DNA of 64,000 bases from Caballeronia turbans. GTDB taxonomy: Bacteria > Pseudomonadota > Gammaproteobacteria > Burkholderiales > Burkholderiaceae. A program made the position numbers and the translations under genes. This document shows positions 1 to 9,509 of this stretch, in pieces. Position 1 is the first letter of the stretch. Each line of letters begins with the position of its first letter. The stretch spans positions 248,001 to 312,000 of the forward strand of contig FCOD02000001.1 of the NCBI GenBank assembly GCA_001544655.2. The letters run 5' to 3'. A model generated the notes under the pieces. The model saw nothing but the letters and a program-made list of their open reading frames with translations. It had not been told where the DNA came from and did not search any database.

Positions 1-525
1 CTTCGCCGCGCGCCGCTGGCTGGTGCGCTCGTCGAGCCACTTGACGACCTGCGGTCCGAAAGTGCGCGGCGCCTTGGCATGCACGCGTCCCGCGAGATCC
101 GCTAGCCGGTCCGCCGCGAGCGCCTCGCGCATGCGCTTCTCCGCGTTTTTCATCACCGCGTGAACGGCGCAGACACCGCTCGTCGCCCAGGGCGGCGCGT
201 CGTCGCCGAACACTGCGCAGCGCGCTCGAATCTCCCGGCAGTCGAAGAGCGGCTTGTCGCCGTCGATCGCGTCGACGACATCGAGCACGCTGATTTCCTT
301 CGACGGCCGCGCAAGCGCAAAGCCCCCGCGCGCACCTTCCGTCGCGACGACGAGCCCCGCCTTGTGCAGCTTCGTGAACAGCTTCGCGACGTACTCCGCG
401 GGCACGCCCTGCAATTCCGCGAGATCGCGCACGCTCGCCTCGCGCACGCCGTGCGGCGGCTCTGCGAGATAGAGCATGCAGTGCAGCGCGTACTCGACGC
501 CCGTGCTGATGTGAGACATATCCAT
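1..525 (-). CDS. Rrf2-family transcriptional regulator (3' end cut by window edge)
   Basis: The reading frame starts MDMSHISTGVEYALHCMLYL and stays open for 175 codons to the window edge, so the C-terminus is missing. The N-terminal winged helix (ISTGVEYALHCML, then VRDLAELQGVPAEYVAKLFTKLHKAGLV and GARGGFALARP) is typical of the Rrf2 family (IscR, NsrR, RirA relatives). Three cysteines follow the dimerisation helix at about residues 96, 103 and 119. They could bind an Fe-S cluster, but the spacing (7 and 16) is wider than in IscR or NsrR, so the ligand is uncertain. An alternative ATG lies two codons downstream (position 519). The gene is divergent from two small exported His-rich proteins, with an inverted repeat between them. 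The family is secure; the signal sensed is not known. Confidence 0.85.
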   Translation of the reverse strand, partial: MDMSHISTGVEYALHCMLYLAEPPHGVREASVRDLAELQGVPAEYVAKLFTKLHKAGLVVATEGARGGFALARPSKEISVLDVVDAIDGDKPLFDCREIRARCAVFGDDAPPWATSGVCAVHAVMKNAEKRMREALAADRLADLAGRVHAKAPRTFGPQVVKWLDERTSQRRAAK

Positions 526-636
526 TCCGACATTGTGAATCGGAGTTCAGGATAGCGCGCCGTCCCTTCGCGCGCAACGGCGAGACGCGCGCTGCAGCGT
601 CTTTACAGGCGCCCGTGGCAAATATTTCAGGTTACA

Positions 637-652
637 CGTTTGCTTACAAACG
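637..652. promoter_or_regulatory. Inverted repeat in divergent Rrf2/lipoprotein intergenic region
   Basis: CGTTTG-CTTA-CAAACG is a perfect 6-4-6 inverted repeat, 63 bp upstream of the small lipoprotein start and about 110 bp upstream of the Rrf2 gene. Its placement fits an operator for the divergent regulator, but no known consensus is matched. Confidence 0.3.
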
Positions 653-714
653 AACACGGCTTGTCATTTTGCGAACCGCTAAATTGATCTCCATGGATTC
701 ACACGGAGAAAGCC

Positions 715-834
715 ATGAAGAAACTAGCGATCCTTGCAGCGTTGGGCGTGTTGCTGAGTAGCGCGCTTTCGGGCTGCATCGTCGTGCCGGACGGTGGCGG
801 GTATCACCATCATCACGATTACTACCGCGACTGA
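715..834 (+). CDS. Tiny His/Tyr-rich lipoprotein
   Basis: A 39-residue reading frame with a lysine-containing start (MKKLAIL), a hydrophobic stretch and the lipobox LSGC, predicting signal peptidase II cleavage and lipidation at Cys21. The mature peptide is only about 19 residues (CIVVPDGGG then YHHHH and DYYRD), rich in His and Tyr. A purine-rich ribosome site (cacggagaaagcc) precedes the ATG. It is followed 90 bp downstream by another small exported His-rich protein and is divergent from the Rrf2 regulator. No function is recognised; His-rich content suggests possible metal binding. The gene is short, so confidence rests on the signal peptide and ribosome site. Confidence 0.7.
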   Translation: MKKLAILAALGVLLSSALSGCIVVPDGGGYHHHHDYYRD

Positions 835-924
835 GCCCTCGCGCAAGACGCGCTGAATTACAACGAAACTGCTACCTCATGACTCGCGGTTTCGACTGCA
901 AGCAACGACCAAGGAGCAAATATC

Positions 925-1146
925 ATGATGAACAAGACGAAGAAGAGCCTGCTGATCGCTTCCCTTGCTGCCGCGCTGGGCATGGGCCTCGCAAACGTCG
1001 CATCCGCCGAGGTGCACCACAATCCGCCGCATCGCGTGACGGTCGGCTGGCACGGTGACCGCTACTGGGACGGCCATCGCTATTGGCAGCGCCACGAATG
1101 GGAGCGCCATCATCATGTCGCGCCGCCTCCGCATCGCTACTACTAA
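925..1146 (+). CDS. Small secreted His/aromatic-rich protein
   Basis: 73 residues. The N-terminus (MMNKTKKSLLIASLAAALG...ANVASA) is a clear Sec signal peptide with an ASA cleavage site around residue 28. The mature part has about 45 residues and is very rich in His, Trp, Tyr and Arg (VHHNPPHR, RYWDGHRYWQRHEWERHHH, PPPHRYY). This resembles the short periplasmic peptides widely found in Burkholderia, which have no assigned function. An AAGGAGC ribosome site lies 7-8 bases upstream. A strong bidirectional terminator follows. It may work with the preceding lipoprotein, since both are exported and histidine-rich; that is inference. Confidence 0.75.
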   Translation: MMNKTKKSLLIASLAAALGMGLANVASAEVHHNPPHRVTVGWHGDRYWDGHRYWQRHEWERHHHVAPPPHRYY

Positions 1147-1167
1147 GCGGTTCCAGCCATAAAAAAA

Positions 1168-1200
1168 GGCCGCAGCGAAAAAAAAATCGCTGCGGCCTTT
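1168..1200. terminator. Bidirectional rho-independent terminator
   Basis: GGCCGCAGCGA pairs with TCGCTGCGGCC across a short A-rich loop. A-runs precede the stem and T-runs follow it, so it can end transcription from both the small secreted gene (+) and the anti-sigma gene (-). Confidence 0.85.
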
Positions 1201-1216
1201 TGCATCGTTCGCCGGT

Positions 1217-2008
1217 TCACCAGTTTTTGGGATCGCCGCCGAGCTCCTTGCATGTGTCATACGCAATCGCCTGCAGCTTCGCCTCGCCGATCTGACCCGA
1301 GAGCGCATAGCCGACGCGATCCCACGCCCAGTAGAACGTCGTGCGCTGCCCGTCCTTGAGGCTTCTGATCTTGCTGTCGTTGCGCCTGATCGTCGCCGTC
1401 GTCATATAGAGCGTGAGCCGCTCGCCGGTGGCGTTCTGATACATGAACTGCGCGGCCGGGCCCTCCTCGTCAGGCAACAGGCGCCCGCCGACGAGCTGAA
1501 AGCCGTATTCGGCCAGCGACGGAATCGTCACCGCGCGATTCAACCGCTTCGACAGCCACGTAACGAGATGATCCTGTTGCGACGCGGCCACCTCCACCGC
1601 ATGCCGCTGCTCGGGCGCGTACACGGCATAGGCGATATCCGCCCGCTCCGCGAAGCGCGCACTCTCGCCGAGCGAGGGCAGGAGCATGTGCATCAGGAAT
1701 CCGCACGCGACCCCGACGACCAGAAAGCACGCCGCGATCAGATAACGCTCGCGCGCGGGCGGCCGCAAACGCACGACCTGCGGCTCGCCCTGATCGGCGA
1801 AGAGCGCGCGCAACGCGTTGTCCTGCGCGCGATATGCGGCGGCGGTCGCCTCGCTCGCCGGATCTGCCGCGATGCGCTGCGCCACGGCGTCGCGTTCGTC
1901 GCCCTGGAGTTCTTCGTCGATGAAGGCGGACAACGCCTGCAGATCGCGATCCGGCCTGGGAGGTCCCATACGGTCGCCGCCTTCGGGTGGACGGTCTTGG
2001 CTGCTCAT
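1217..2008 (-). CDS. Membrane anti-sigma factor
   Basis: 263 residues starting MSSQDRPPEGG. The ATG overlaps the stop of the ECF sigma gene as ATGA, so the two are translationally coupled; longer upstream reading would overlap the sigma gene and is rejected. The N-terminal cytoplasmic part (DRDLQALSAFIDEELQGDER...AQRIAADP) is the short helical segment typical of anti-sigma factors of the RskA/ChrR-like type, without a clear zinc HxxxCxxC motif. One transmembrane helix follows at about residues 88-107 (YLIAACFLVVGVACGFLMHM), then a periplasmic domain of about 150 residues. By family knowledge it sequesters the cognate sigma until a periplasmic signal arrives. Confidence 0.85.
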   Translation of the reverse strand: MSSQDRPPEGGDRMGPPRPDRDLQALSAFIDEELQGDERDAVAQRIAADPASEATAAAYRAQDNALRALFADQGEPQVVRLRPPARERYLIAACFLVVGVACGFLMHMLLPSLGESARFAERADIAYAVYAPEQRHAVEVAASQQDHLVTWLSKRLNRAVTIPSLAEYGFQLVGGRLLPDEEGPAAQFMYQNATGERLTLYMTTATIRRNDSKIRSLKDGQRTTFYWAWDRVGYALSGQIGEAKLQAIAYDTCKELGGDPKNW

Positions 2009-2556
2009 GATCGGCTCACCACTTTCAGTGACGACGGCGACGTCTTGCGGCCGGGTTCTTCGCCGAGCAGAACACGCATGTGCTCCCGCGCTCTCGACAA
2101 GCGCGACATCACGGTTCCGGTCGGCACGTTCAACACCACGGATGCCTCCTGATAACTCATTTCCTCGACGCACACGAGCAGCATCACTTCACGCTGCTCG
2201 ACGGGCAGACAGTAGAGCGCGCGCTGCACGTCGCGCAGCACGAGGCCGTCGACTTCACCGCGCGGCGCGGCCATCTGCCGCCAGGGCGCGGTTTCATCGT
2301 CCACTGCAATATCGCGTCGGCCGCGCAGCTGATCGATATACAGGTTGCGCATGATCGTGAATAACCATGCGCGCAAATTCGTGCCGGCATGAAACGATTT
2401 GGCGCGATTGAGCGCGCGCTCGGTCGCGTCCTGAACGAGATCGTCCGCCCACGCGCGATCGCCCGTCAGCCCGCGCGCGTAGCGGCGCAGCTGGGGCAGA
2501 TGCGCGAGAAGGTCGCTCTCGAAGCTCAAGGCCGTGCGCCCGCGCGCGTGACGCAA
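2005..2556 (-). CDS. ECF-subfamily RNA polymerase sigma factor
   Basis: 183 residues as called. Region 2 is seen as LRRYARGLTGDRAWADDLVQD and AWLFTIMRNLYIDQLR; region 4 as EEMSYQEASVVLNVPTGTVMSRLSRAR, the helix-turn-helix contacting -35. There is no region 1.1 or 3, as expected of the extracytoplasmic-function group. The start is uncertain: position 2556 is a TTG, another TTG at 2529 (giving MSFESDLLAHLPQ) is also possible, and no ATG is in frame nearby. The gene sits between a small lipoprotein gene and its anti-sigma partner, with which it overlaps by ATGA. The operon is probably autoregulated, but I could not identify a promoter with confidence. Confidence 0.9.
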   Translation of the reverse strand: MRHARGRTALSFESDLLAHLPQLRRYARGLTGDRAWADDLVQDATERALNRAKSFHAGTNLRAWLFTIMRNLYIDQLRGRRDIAVDDETAPWRQMAAPRGEVDGLVLRDVQRALYCLPVEQREVMLLVCVEEMSYQEASVVLNVPTGTVMSRLSRAREHMRVLLGEEPGRKTSPSSLKVVSRS

Positions 2557-2575
2557 GCGTCAGAGGCGTTCGCCA

Positions 2576-2716
2576 TCAGTAGCTGCCTCCGCCGGCCGGC
2601 CCGCTCGGCGCCCCCGACGAATTCGGCGCACTTTGCGTACCGCTCGCGCAACCCGCCGCGCCCAGCGCAAGGCTGAGCACGATCAGGAGCGCCGTCACTC
2701 CGATCGATCGTTTCAT
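2576..2716 (-). CDS. Small lipoprotein heading the sigma operon
   Basis: 46 residues: MKRSIGVTALLIVLSLALGA, then AGCASGT and a Ser/Gly/Pro tail ending AGGGSY. The charged start, hydrophobic core and Cys after ...GAAG suggest a lipoprotein or a short secreted peptide; the lipobox is imperfect (Ala at -3). It ends 19 bp before the sigma gene on the same strand, so it is probably the first gene of that operon. A ribosome site (caggtaacgatc) is weak. Homology is not recognised. Confidence 0.62.
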   Translation of the reverse strand: MKRSIGVTALLIVLSLALGAAGCASGTQSAPNSSGAPSGPAGGGSY

Positions 2717-2818
2717 GATCGTTACCTGTTGATTCATAGACCGGCAGGCTCGCCGATTTATTCCGCGAGCCGGCCGCTTCCCAAGTTTGTTGCGCGTGCG
2801 TTGCGCGAAACGCGACGT

Positions 2819-3199
2819 TCAGGGCTTCACGACGTGCCAGACGTCGCGGAAGTTATCCCCGTTCTTGTCGCCGGGCTTCGTGTCTTTCGCGAAGCGATAG
2901 ACGCGCTTGCCATCGTAGGCCCACTGCTTTCCGCCGTCGGCGGCTTCCATGGTCCATTTGCCGCTCGGCTTGTCGGCGTCGCTCGCCATCGCCGCCGGCC
3001 ACGCCTGCGCGCAGCCGCCGGTGCAGGCGCTCGCGCCGCCTTTCGTGTCCTTGTCGAAGGTGTAGAGCGTCATGCCGTTTTCATCGACGAACATGCCGTT
3101 CGCTTCCTTCGGCACCGCAGCATAGGCGGATGAAGCAAGCGAAGCGAACGCGGTGACGACTGTTGCGGCAGCGGCGAACATCTGGATGCGCTTCTTCAT
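2819..3199 (-). CDS. Secreted COG4315-type repeat protein
   Basis: 126 residues with a Sec signal peptide (MKKRIQMFAAAATVVTAFAS...AYA). The mature protein carries the motifs of the 'secreted repeat of unknown function' family (COG4315): GMTLYTFDKD and KRVYRFAKD, both of the form Y-x-F/R-F-x-x-D, with a CTGGCAQAWPA segment between them. The internal start at 3199 is chosen over upstream in-frame codons because it alone places the signal peptide at the N-terminus and has an AAGGGAAAG ribosome site. It lies about 100 bp upstream of the sigma operon on the same strand, and such proteins often sit with ECF sigma genes in beta-proteobacteria, so joint control is plausible. Confidence 0.88.
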   Translation of the reverse strand: MKKRIQMFAAAATVVTAFASLASSAYAAVPKEANGMFVDENGMTLYTFDKDTKGGASACTGGCAQAWPAAMASDADKPSGKWTMEAADGGKQWAYDGKRVYRFAKDTKPGDKNGDNFRDVWHVVKP

Positions 3200-3384
3200 T
3201 TCATCTTTCCCTTTTTGTAGAAGTATCCGTAGAACGTTCGGAAGCGCTGCACTATTCCGCGGACGATGAAATAAACCGATGCGGCAGCGCCGTCGCATCG
3301 CCAGTCGGCAATCCATTCAAGACCATTCGCGCGCGCCTTGCCAGAGATTCATCGAAATTTCGCAGCGGGCCGCGAAACCGGCGC

Positions 3385-4383
3385 TCAGGCGCCGACCGCG
3401 GCGGCGGTCGCATCGCGCCAGCGACGCGTGTCGCGCAGCGGCGGCGCGCCGAAGAGCCGGCTGTACTCGCGGCTGAACTGCGAGGCGCTTTCATAGCCCA
3501 CGCGATGCGCGGCCGTGGCGGCATCGACGATATCGAGCATCATCAGGCGGCGCGCCTCCTGAAGCCGCAACTGCTTCTGATATTGCAACGGGCTCATCGC
3601 CGTGACGGCCTTGAAATGGTGATGCAGCGACGACACGCTCATGTGGACGTCCCGCGCAATGTCCTCGACACGCAGCGGCTGATCGAAGTGCTGGCGCAGC
3701 AACTGGATGGCCTTCGCGATACGCTGGGTCTGACTGTCCTGCAGCGCAATCTGGCGCAGCCGCGCGCCCGAGCCGTTCATCAGCAGGCGATAGAGAATCT
3801 CGCGCTTCACGAGCGGTGCGAGGATCGGCACGTCTTCAGGCGTATCGACGAGACGCAGGAGGCGCAGCACCGCGTCGAGCATCGAGTTGCCGAGGCGGTT
3901 CACATAGAGACCGCGCGAGGCGTCGGCCTGCGTCGCGGGCGGCAGATTCTCGTCCTGGATCAGCGACGTGATTTCCTCGACGTCGAGTTCGAGCCGCATG
4001 CCGAGATACGGCTCCGACTCGCTCGCCACCGACACCTGTCCGCACACGGGCAGATCCACCGACGACACCAGATAGTGCATCGGATCGTAGATATAGACTT
4101 CGTCGCCGACCATGAGACGCTTGCTGCCCTGCGCAATCAGCGCGAGCGCGGGCGTCTGGATGCCGTGCTTCGGTCCGCCCGGATTCATGATGCGATGCAG
4201 GGCTAGCCCCGGCACCGGCGTTTCGACGGAGCCTTCGCAACCGGCGGTGAAGCGGTCGAGCAACGCGACGAGATCGAGCCGCGCCTGATCCAGCCCGGGA
4301 TCGGCCGCGCCGACGTGGCGCATCTCCTTCGGCTGGTCGTGACTGTCTTTTCCGGCGAGGCCGGGGGTGTCGTTCAGGGCCAT
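3385..4383 (-). CDS. AraC-family transcriptional regulator (YqhC-like)
   Basis: 332 residues. The N-terminal half (about 40-200) matches the AraC_N domain of the YqhC type (GIQTPALALIAQGSKRLMVGDEVYIYDPMHYLVSSVDLPV). The C-terminal double helix-turn-helix spans about 225-320 (IQLLRQHFDQPLRVEDIARDVHMS, then HFKAVTAMSPLQYQKQLRLQEARR and VGYESASQFSREYSRLFG). It is divergent from an aldo/keto reductase gene 217 bp away. By analogy with E. coli YqhC, which activates aldehyde reductases yqhD/dkgA, it likely controls that neighbour. Confidence 0.92.
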   Translation of the reverse strand: MALNDTPGLAGKDSHDQPKEMRHVGAADPGLDQARLDLVALLDRFTAGCEGSVETPVPGLALHRIMNPGGPKHGIQTPALALIAQGSKRLMVGDEVYIYDPMHYLVSSVDLPVCGQVSVASESEPYLGMRLELDVEEITSLIQDENLPPATQADASRGLYVNRLGNSMLDAVLRLLRLVDTPEDVPILAPLVKREILYRLLMNGSGARLRQIALQDSQTQRIAKAIQLLRQHFDQPLRVEDIARDVHMSVSSLHHHFKAVTAMSPLQYQKQLRLQEARRLMMLDIVDAATAAHRVGYESASQFSREYSRLFGAPPLRDTRRWRDATAAAVGA

Positions 4384-4600
4384 GATGAAAGGACGATTTC
4401 GAGATAGGGAGAACTCTGGCTAGCTTACTCGCGCGGGCGCGTGATTGCTTGCGAGCGACCGCAGCGTTTGCAGGAACAGGCAAGGATTGAACAGGATCAG
4501 GCTATGAACCGGCCGCGCGCCAGGACGATACTGCATTGCCGGCCGGATCGCTTGCGCAGTTCGGGCGATGCCGCGCCTTTCCAGTCATTCGGGAGCAACC

Positions 4601-5653
4601 ATGCGCTACAGGAAATTCGGCAATACCGGTCTTTTCGTCTCTGAACTGTGCCTGGGCACGATGACGTTCGGCGGCGGAACGGGCGGAATCTGGGACAACA
4701 TCGGCCAGTTGCAGCAGGCGGACGCGGACAAGCTGATCGGCCGCTCACTCGATGCGGGCATCAATTTCATCGACACCGCCGACGTCTATGCCGACGGCCA
4801 GTCGGAAATCATCACCGGTCAGGCGCTGAAAAACCTGAAGGTGCCGCGCGAGAACGTAGTCGTCGCGACGAAGATCCTCGGCGAGACCGGGACGAAGGGG
4901 ACGAACTCGCGCGGCGCGTCGCGCTATCACATCATCGACGGGGTGAAAGCGAGCCTGAAGCGCTTGCAACTGGATCACGTCGATCTGTACCAGATTCACG
5001 GTTTCGATCCGGCGACGCCGATCGAGGAAACGCTGCGCGCGCTCGACAATCTCGTGCAGCATGGCCATGTGCGCTATATCGGCGTGTCGAACTGGGCGGC
5101 GTGGCAAATCATGAAGGCGCTCGGTATCTCGGAGCGGCTGGGTCTTGCGCGCTTCGAGTCGCTGCAAGCGTATTACACGATCGCCGGCCGTGATCTCGAG
5201 CGCGAGATCGTGCCGCTCTTGCAAAGCGAGAGCGTCGGCCTGATGGTCTGGAGTCCGCTCGCGGGCGGCCTGCTCTCGGGCAAGTACACCCGGGAAGGCG
5301 CGAAGGAAGAAGGCAGCCGGCGCACCAAGTTCGATTTCCCGCCGGTCAACGTCGAGCGCGCGTATGACTGCGTCGACGTGATGCGGCGCATGGCCGAGGC
5401 CAAGGGCGTGTCGGTCGCGCAAATCGCGCTCGCATGGCTGCTGCATCAGAAGGTCGTCTCGAGCGTGATCATCGGCGCGAAACGCATCGAACAGCTCGAC
5501 GACAACATCGCGGCGACGAAAGTCCGGCTCAACGACGACGAACTCGCGGCGCTCGACGAAGTCAGCCAGTTGCCCTCGGAATACCCGGGCTGGATGCTCA
5601 CGCGGCAGGGCGAATATAGGCGCAACCAGTTGAAGGAGCAGTCGGCCGAGTGA
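4601..5653 (+). CDS. Aldo/keto reductase
   Basis: 350 residues starting MRYRKFGNTGLFVSELCLGT. It is a TIM-barrel NADPH-dependent aldehyde/ketone reductase. The catalytic tetrad is visible as Asp58 and Tyr63 (NFIDTADVYADG), Lys91 (VVVATKILG) and His133 (VDLYQIHGFD). The C-terminal cofactor segment SVIIGAKRIEQLDDNIAA is also present. Start 4601 is preferred because it matches the family N-terminus and is preceded by GGGAGC; an in-frame ATG at 4568 is less likely. The gene is divergent from the AraC regulator, suggesting inducible aldehyde detoxification. Confidence 0.93.
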   Translation: MRYRKFGNTGLFVSELCLGTMTFGGGTGGIWDNIGQLQQADADKLIGRSLDAGINFIDTADVYADGQSEIITGQALKNLKVPRENVVVATKILGETGTKGTNSRGASRYHIIDGVKASLKRLQLDHVDLYQIHGFDPATPIEETLRALDNLVQHGHVRYIGVSNWAAWQIMKALGISERLGLARFESLQAYYTIAGRDLEREIVPLLQSESVGLMVWSPLAGGLLSGKYTREGAKEEGSRRTKFDFPPVNVERAYDCVDVMRRMAEAKGVSVAQIALAWLLHQKVVSSVIIGAKRIEQLDDNIAATKVRLNDDELAALDEVSQLPSEYPGWMLTRQGEYRRNQLKEQSAE

Positions 5654-5667
5654 GATTGACCGACATG

Positions 5668-5690
5668 CGGACGGCCCTCCTGGCCGTCCG
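5668..5690 (+). terminator. Hairpin after aldo/keto reductase
   Basis: CGGACGGCC-CTCCT-GGCCGTCCG forms a perfect 9-bp stem 14 bp after the stop codon. No T-run follows, so it may be a weak terminator or an mRNA 3'-stabilising hairpin. Confidence 0.5.
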
Positions 5691-5794
5691 CGTGTCGTAG
5701 GGATTTACCCGTAAATCTGGCGGATTACGCCCATTTTCGGCCCTTTATCTCGAAACCAGATAGACCCTATCCTCCGTATCGCGTTGCGGCATAA

Positions 5795-7030
<1,236 letters not shown>

Positions 7031-7041
7031 CCGGTCATCGC

Positions 7042-7070
7042 GCGCACAGCGCCATCATGGCGCTGTGCGC
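7042..7070. terminator. Hairpin between convergent pobA and glycosidase genes
   Basis: GCGCACAGCGCC pairs with GGCGCTGTGCGC around the short loop ATCAT. The stem is perfect and lies between two convergent genes. It lacks a clear T-run, but its position and strength fit a shared terminator. Confidence 0.65.
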
Positions 7071-7078
7071 TTGCCGCA

Positions 7079-9331
7079 TCAGAGCACCGCAACCACGCGC
7101 ACGTCCCCTTCCACCGACGGAATCACCTGCCCGCCGACGCGCCGGAACGTGATCGTCGCCGTCTTGTCGCCGAGACGCAGATCGCCGATTTCCAGCCAGT
7201 CGATGCCTTCGGGCAACGCCGGCCGGTCGATGCGCACTTCATCGTTGACGGCATCGACGGTCATGCCAAGGCACGCCTCCAGCACCATGAAAGGCGCGCC
7301 CGCCGCCCACGCCTGAGGCAGACAGGCGACCGGATAAGCGATCGGCCGTTCGCCGCGCTGCCGCGTGAATCCGCAGAACAGCTCAGGCAGACGCATATCG
7401 AAGGTGACGGCGGCCTCGAACAACGCTTGCAGCAGGCCCACCGCCGCACCGCGGTCGCCGTAACGCGCGAGACCGCGTGCGCACAATGCAGTGTCGTGCG
7501 GCCATACGGAGCCGTTGTGATACGACATCGGATTGAAGCGCGGTTGCCCCGCCGCCAGCGTGCGCACGCCCCAGCCGGTGTGAAAGAGCGTCGATTCGAG
7601 CTGACGTGCAACGGCCTCGCCGCGCTTGCGATCGACGAGATCGAATGCGAGCAGATGCCCCGCATTCGACGACAGCACGCGGCACAACTCCCCCTTGCCG
7701 TCGAGCGCGATGCCGTAGAAGTCCATCTCCGGCATCCAGTACATCTCCTCGACGCGCTCGCGAATGTGGCGCGCGCGGCGCTCGAACTCACGCGCACTTT
7801 CGTCTTCGCCGCGCTCGCTGGCGAGGCGCGCCATCGTTGAAAAGGCCGTCGACGCATACGCTTGCACTTCGACGAGCGAGATCGGTCCAACCGGGAATTT
7901 CCCGTCCGCGTGGAACACGGAATCCTGGCTGTCCTTCCAGCCTTGATTCGCGAGACCGTTCTCCGATGCGCGCTGATAATCAAGCAGACCGTACGGATTC
8001 TTGTCGCAATGGCGCGCGACCCATTGCGCCGCGAGTTGCAGCGCCGGCCATATTTCGTCGATCAGTGCGCCGTCGCCGGTGCGCTCGGCATAGGCGCCCG
8101 CCAGCACGATGAAGAGCGGCGTGCTGTCCACGCCGCCGTAATAAAGCGCGAAGGGCACCTCGCCGGTCGCCGCCATCTCGCTCTTGCGTGTCTCGTGCAT
8201 GATCTTGCCGATTTCGGCATCGCGGAACGCCGAGTCCTCGCGGGCCTGATGAGCGGCGAGAAAGCGCAGCACGCCGCGCCCGAGCGTGGGTTGCAGCCAG
8301 AGCATTTGCAGCGAGGTGATGATCGCGTCACGGCCGAACGCCGTCGAGAACCACGGAATACCCGCGTAGGGATAGGGGCCGGTTTCGAGGTCGGTCGTGA
8401 GCAGGCCGAGATCGGCGAACGAACGGTCGATCCATTCACTGAAAAGCGGATTGCTGGAACGCACGCGCGCGCTCGCGCGGCGTCTGTCGCGCATGCGCCG
8501 ATGCGCTTCGACGAGCGCCTCGCGAATCGCCGGGCGGCCCGACTCCGGCGCGCATTCGGCAGCTTCGGCAGCGTTGCGCTTGCTTTCCTCGCTGGCATCC
8601 GAAAGCGCATGCGTGACCGCCGTCACTGACAAATACACCGAGATCGCGGTCTCCGACTGAATATGCAACGCGTAGTCAGCGCGCGTGGGCGACAGCACGT
8701 CCGGCGCGGGCGTGAACTGGATGCGCGCCGTGCGCTCCACTTCGTCCAGGCCGATATAGCGCAACACGACCTCACCGTTCTCGACCATCGGCGGCCGCAA
8801 CGCGCCGCGCTTGCCGCGTTTCGCGCCGCGCACCTCGAACATGTCGAGAAAGTCCGCCGCGAAGGAGATCGAAAGCGGCACGGTGGACGGCTCGGTGCCG
8901 TAATTCGTGAGCACGATGCTCTCGTGCAGCACGTGCCCGGACAGCACACGCTTGCGCTCGACGTGAATCACGCCTTCCGGCGTTTGGGCCCCGCCTATCG
9001 GCGGAAGCGGGCGGTTGGTCAGATGCGCCGTGAAAACCGCGTTGTCGCTCGACACGCTGCCGGAAAGCAGCGACGGCGCGCGTCCGCCGAACGTCAGCAC
9101 GAGCTCCGAAAGCACCCGCGTGTCGTTGACGAAAAGGCCGTCATCGCCGCCACGGATGTCGCCGTTCGCGTCGTAGACAGCGAATGTGTTGCCGGATTTC
9201 AGGACGAACTGGCGTTCGCTCGGCATGTTGGCATGCTCGGTCGGGATGAACGCGTCATCCGTGAGCCGTGGCTGCGACTCCTGCGATTGTTGTTGCTGTT
9301 GCTGCTCTTGCGACTGTTCCTGTGTATTCAT
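7079..9331 (-). CDS. Glycogen-debranching-type amylo-alpha-1,6-glucosidase (COG3408)
   Basis: 750 residues. After a Gln-rich tail (residues 4-20, encoded by CAG/CAA repeats) comes the N-terminal 'glycogen debranching enzyme, bacterial and archaeal' beta domain (FVLKSGNTFAVYDANGDIRGG...LFVNDTRVLSEL). The C-terminal part, from about 320, is an (alpha/alpha)6 glycosidase with PWFSTAFGRDAIITSLQMLWL, LLDYQRASENGLANQGWKDS and FNPMSYHNGSVWPHDTAL, where the acidic residues are likely catalytic. The ATG at 9331 has GGAAGGCGC upstream. The substrate is inferred only from the family; many Burkholderia copies are uncharacterised. It stands alone, divergent from a TauE exporter. Confidence 0.9.
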   Translation of the reverse strand: MNTQEQSQEQQQQQQSQESQPRLTDDAFIPTEHANMPSERQFVLKSGNTFAVYDANGDIRGGDDGLFVNDTRVLSELVLTFGGRAPSLLSGSVSSDNAVFTAHLTNRPLPPIGGAQTPEGVIHVERKRVLSGHVLHESIVLTNYGTEPSTVPLSISFAADFLDMFEVRGAKRGKRGALRPPMVENGEVVLRYIGLDEVERTARIQFTPAPDVLSPTRADYALHIQSETAISVYLSVTAVTHALSDASEESKRNAAEAAECAPESGRPAIREALVEAHRRMRDRRRASARVRSSNPLFSEWIDRSFADLGLLTTDLETGPYPYAGIPWFSTAFGRDAIITSLQMLWLQPTLGRGVLRFLAAHQAREDSAFRDAEIGKIMHETRKSEMAATGEVPFALYYGGVDSTPLFIVLAGAYAERTGDGALIDEIWPALQLAAQWVARHCDKNPYGLLDYQRASENGLANQGWKDSQDSVFHADGKFPVGPISLVEVQAYASTAFSTMARLASERGEDESAREFERRARHIRERVEEMYWMPEMDFYGIALDGKGELCRVLSSNAGHLLAFDLVDRKRGEAVARQLESTLFHTGWGVRTLAAGQPRFNPMSYHNGSVWPHDTALCARGLARYGDRGAAVGLLQALFEAAVTFDMRLPELFCGFTRQRGERPIAYPVACLPQAWAAGAPFMVLEACLGMTVDAVNDEVRIDRPALPEGIDWLEIGDLRLGDKTATITFRRVGGQVIPSVEGDVRVVAVL

Positions 9332-9509
9332 TGCGCCTTCCTGAAAGTGTTCTGAAGGGTTTTCCTGAGCCGCTCTGGAACGCGTTCGAAGCTCCCGGCA
9401 CGCCGCGACCGCCCGGTCGGGCATCGCTCTCATGCAGCAAGTGAGCCGCTTACCCGCTATCATCGACGGCTTTTCGACCCACCCACGCCTGACGGGTTCT
9501 CCGCGCGCA

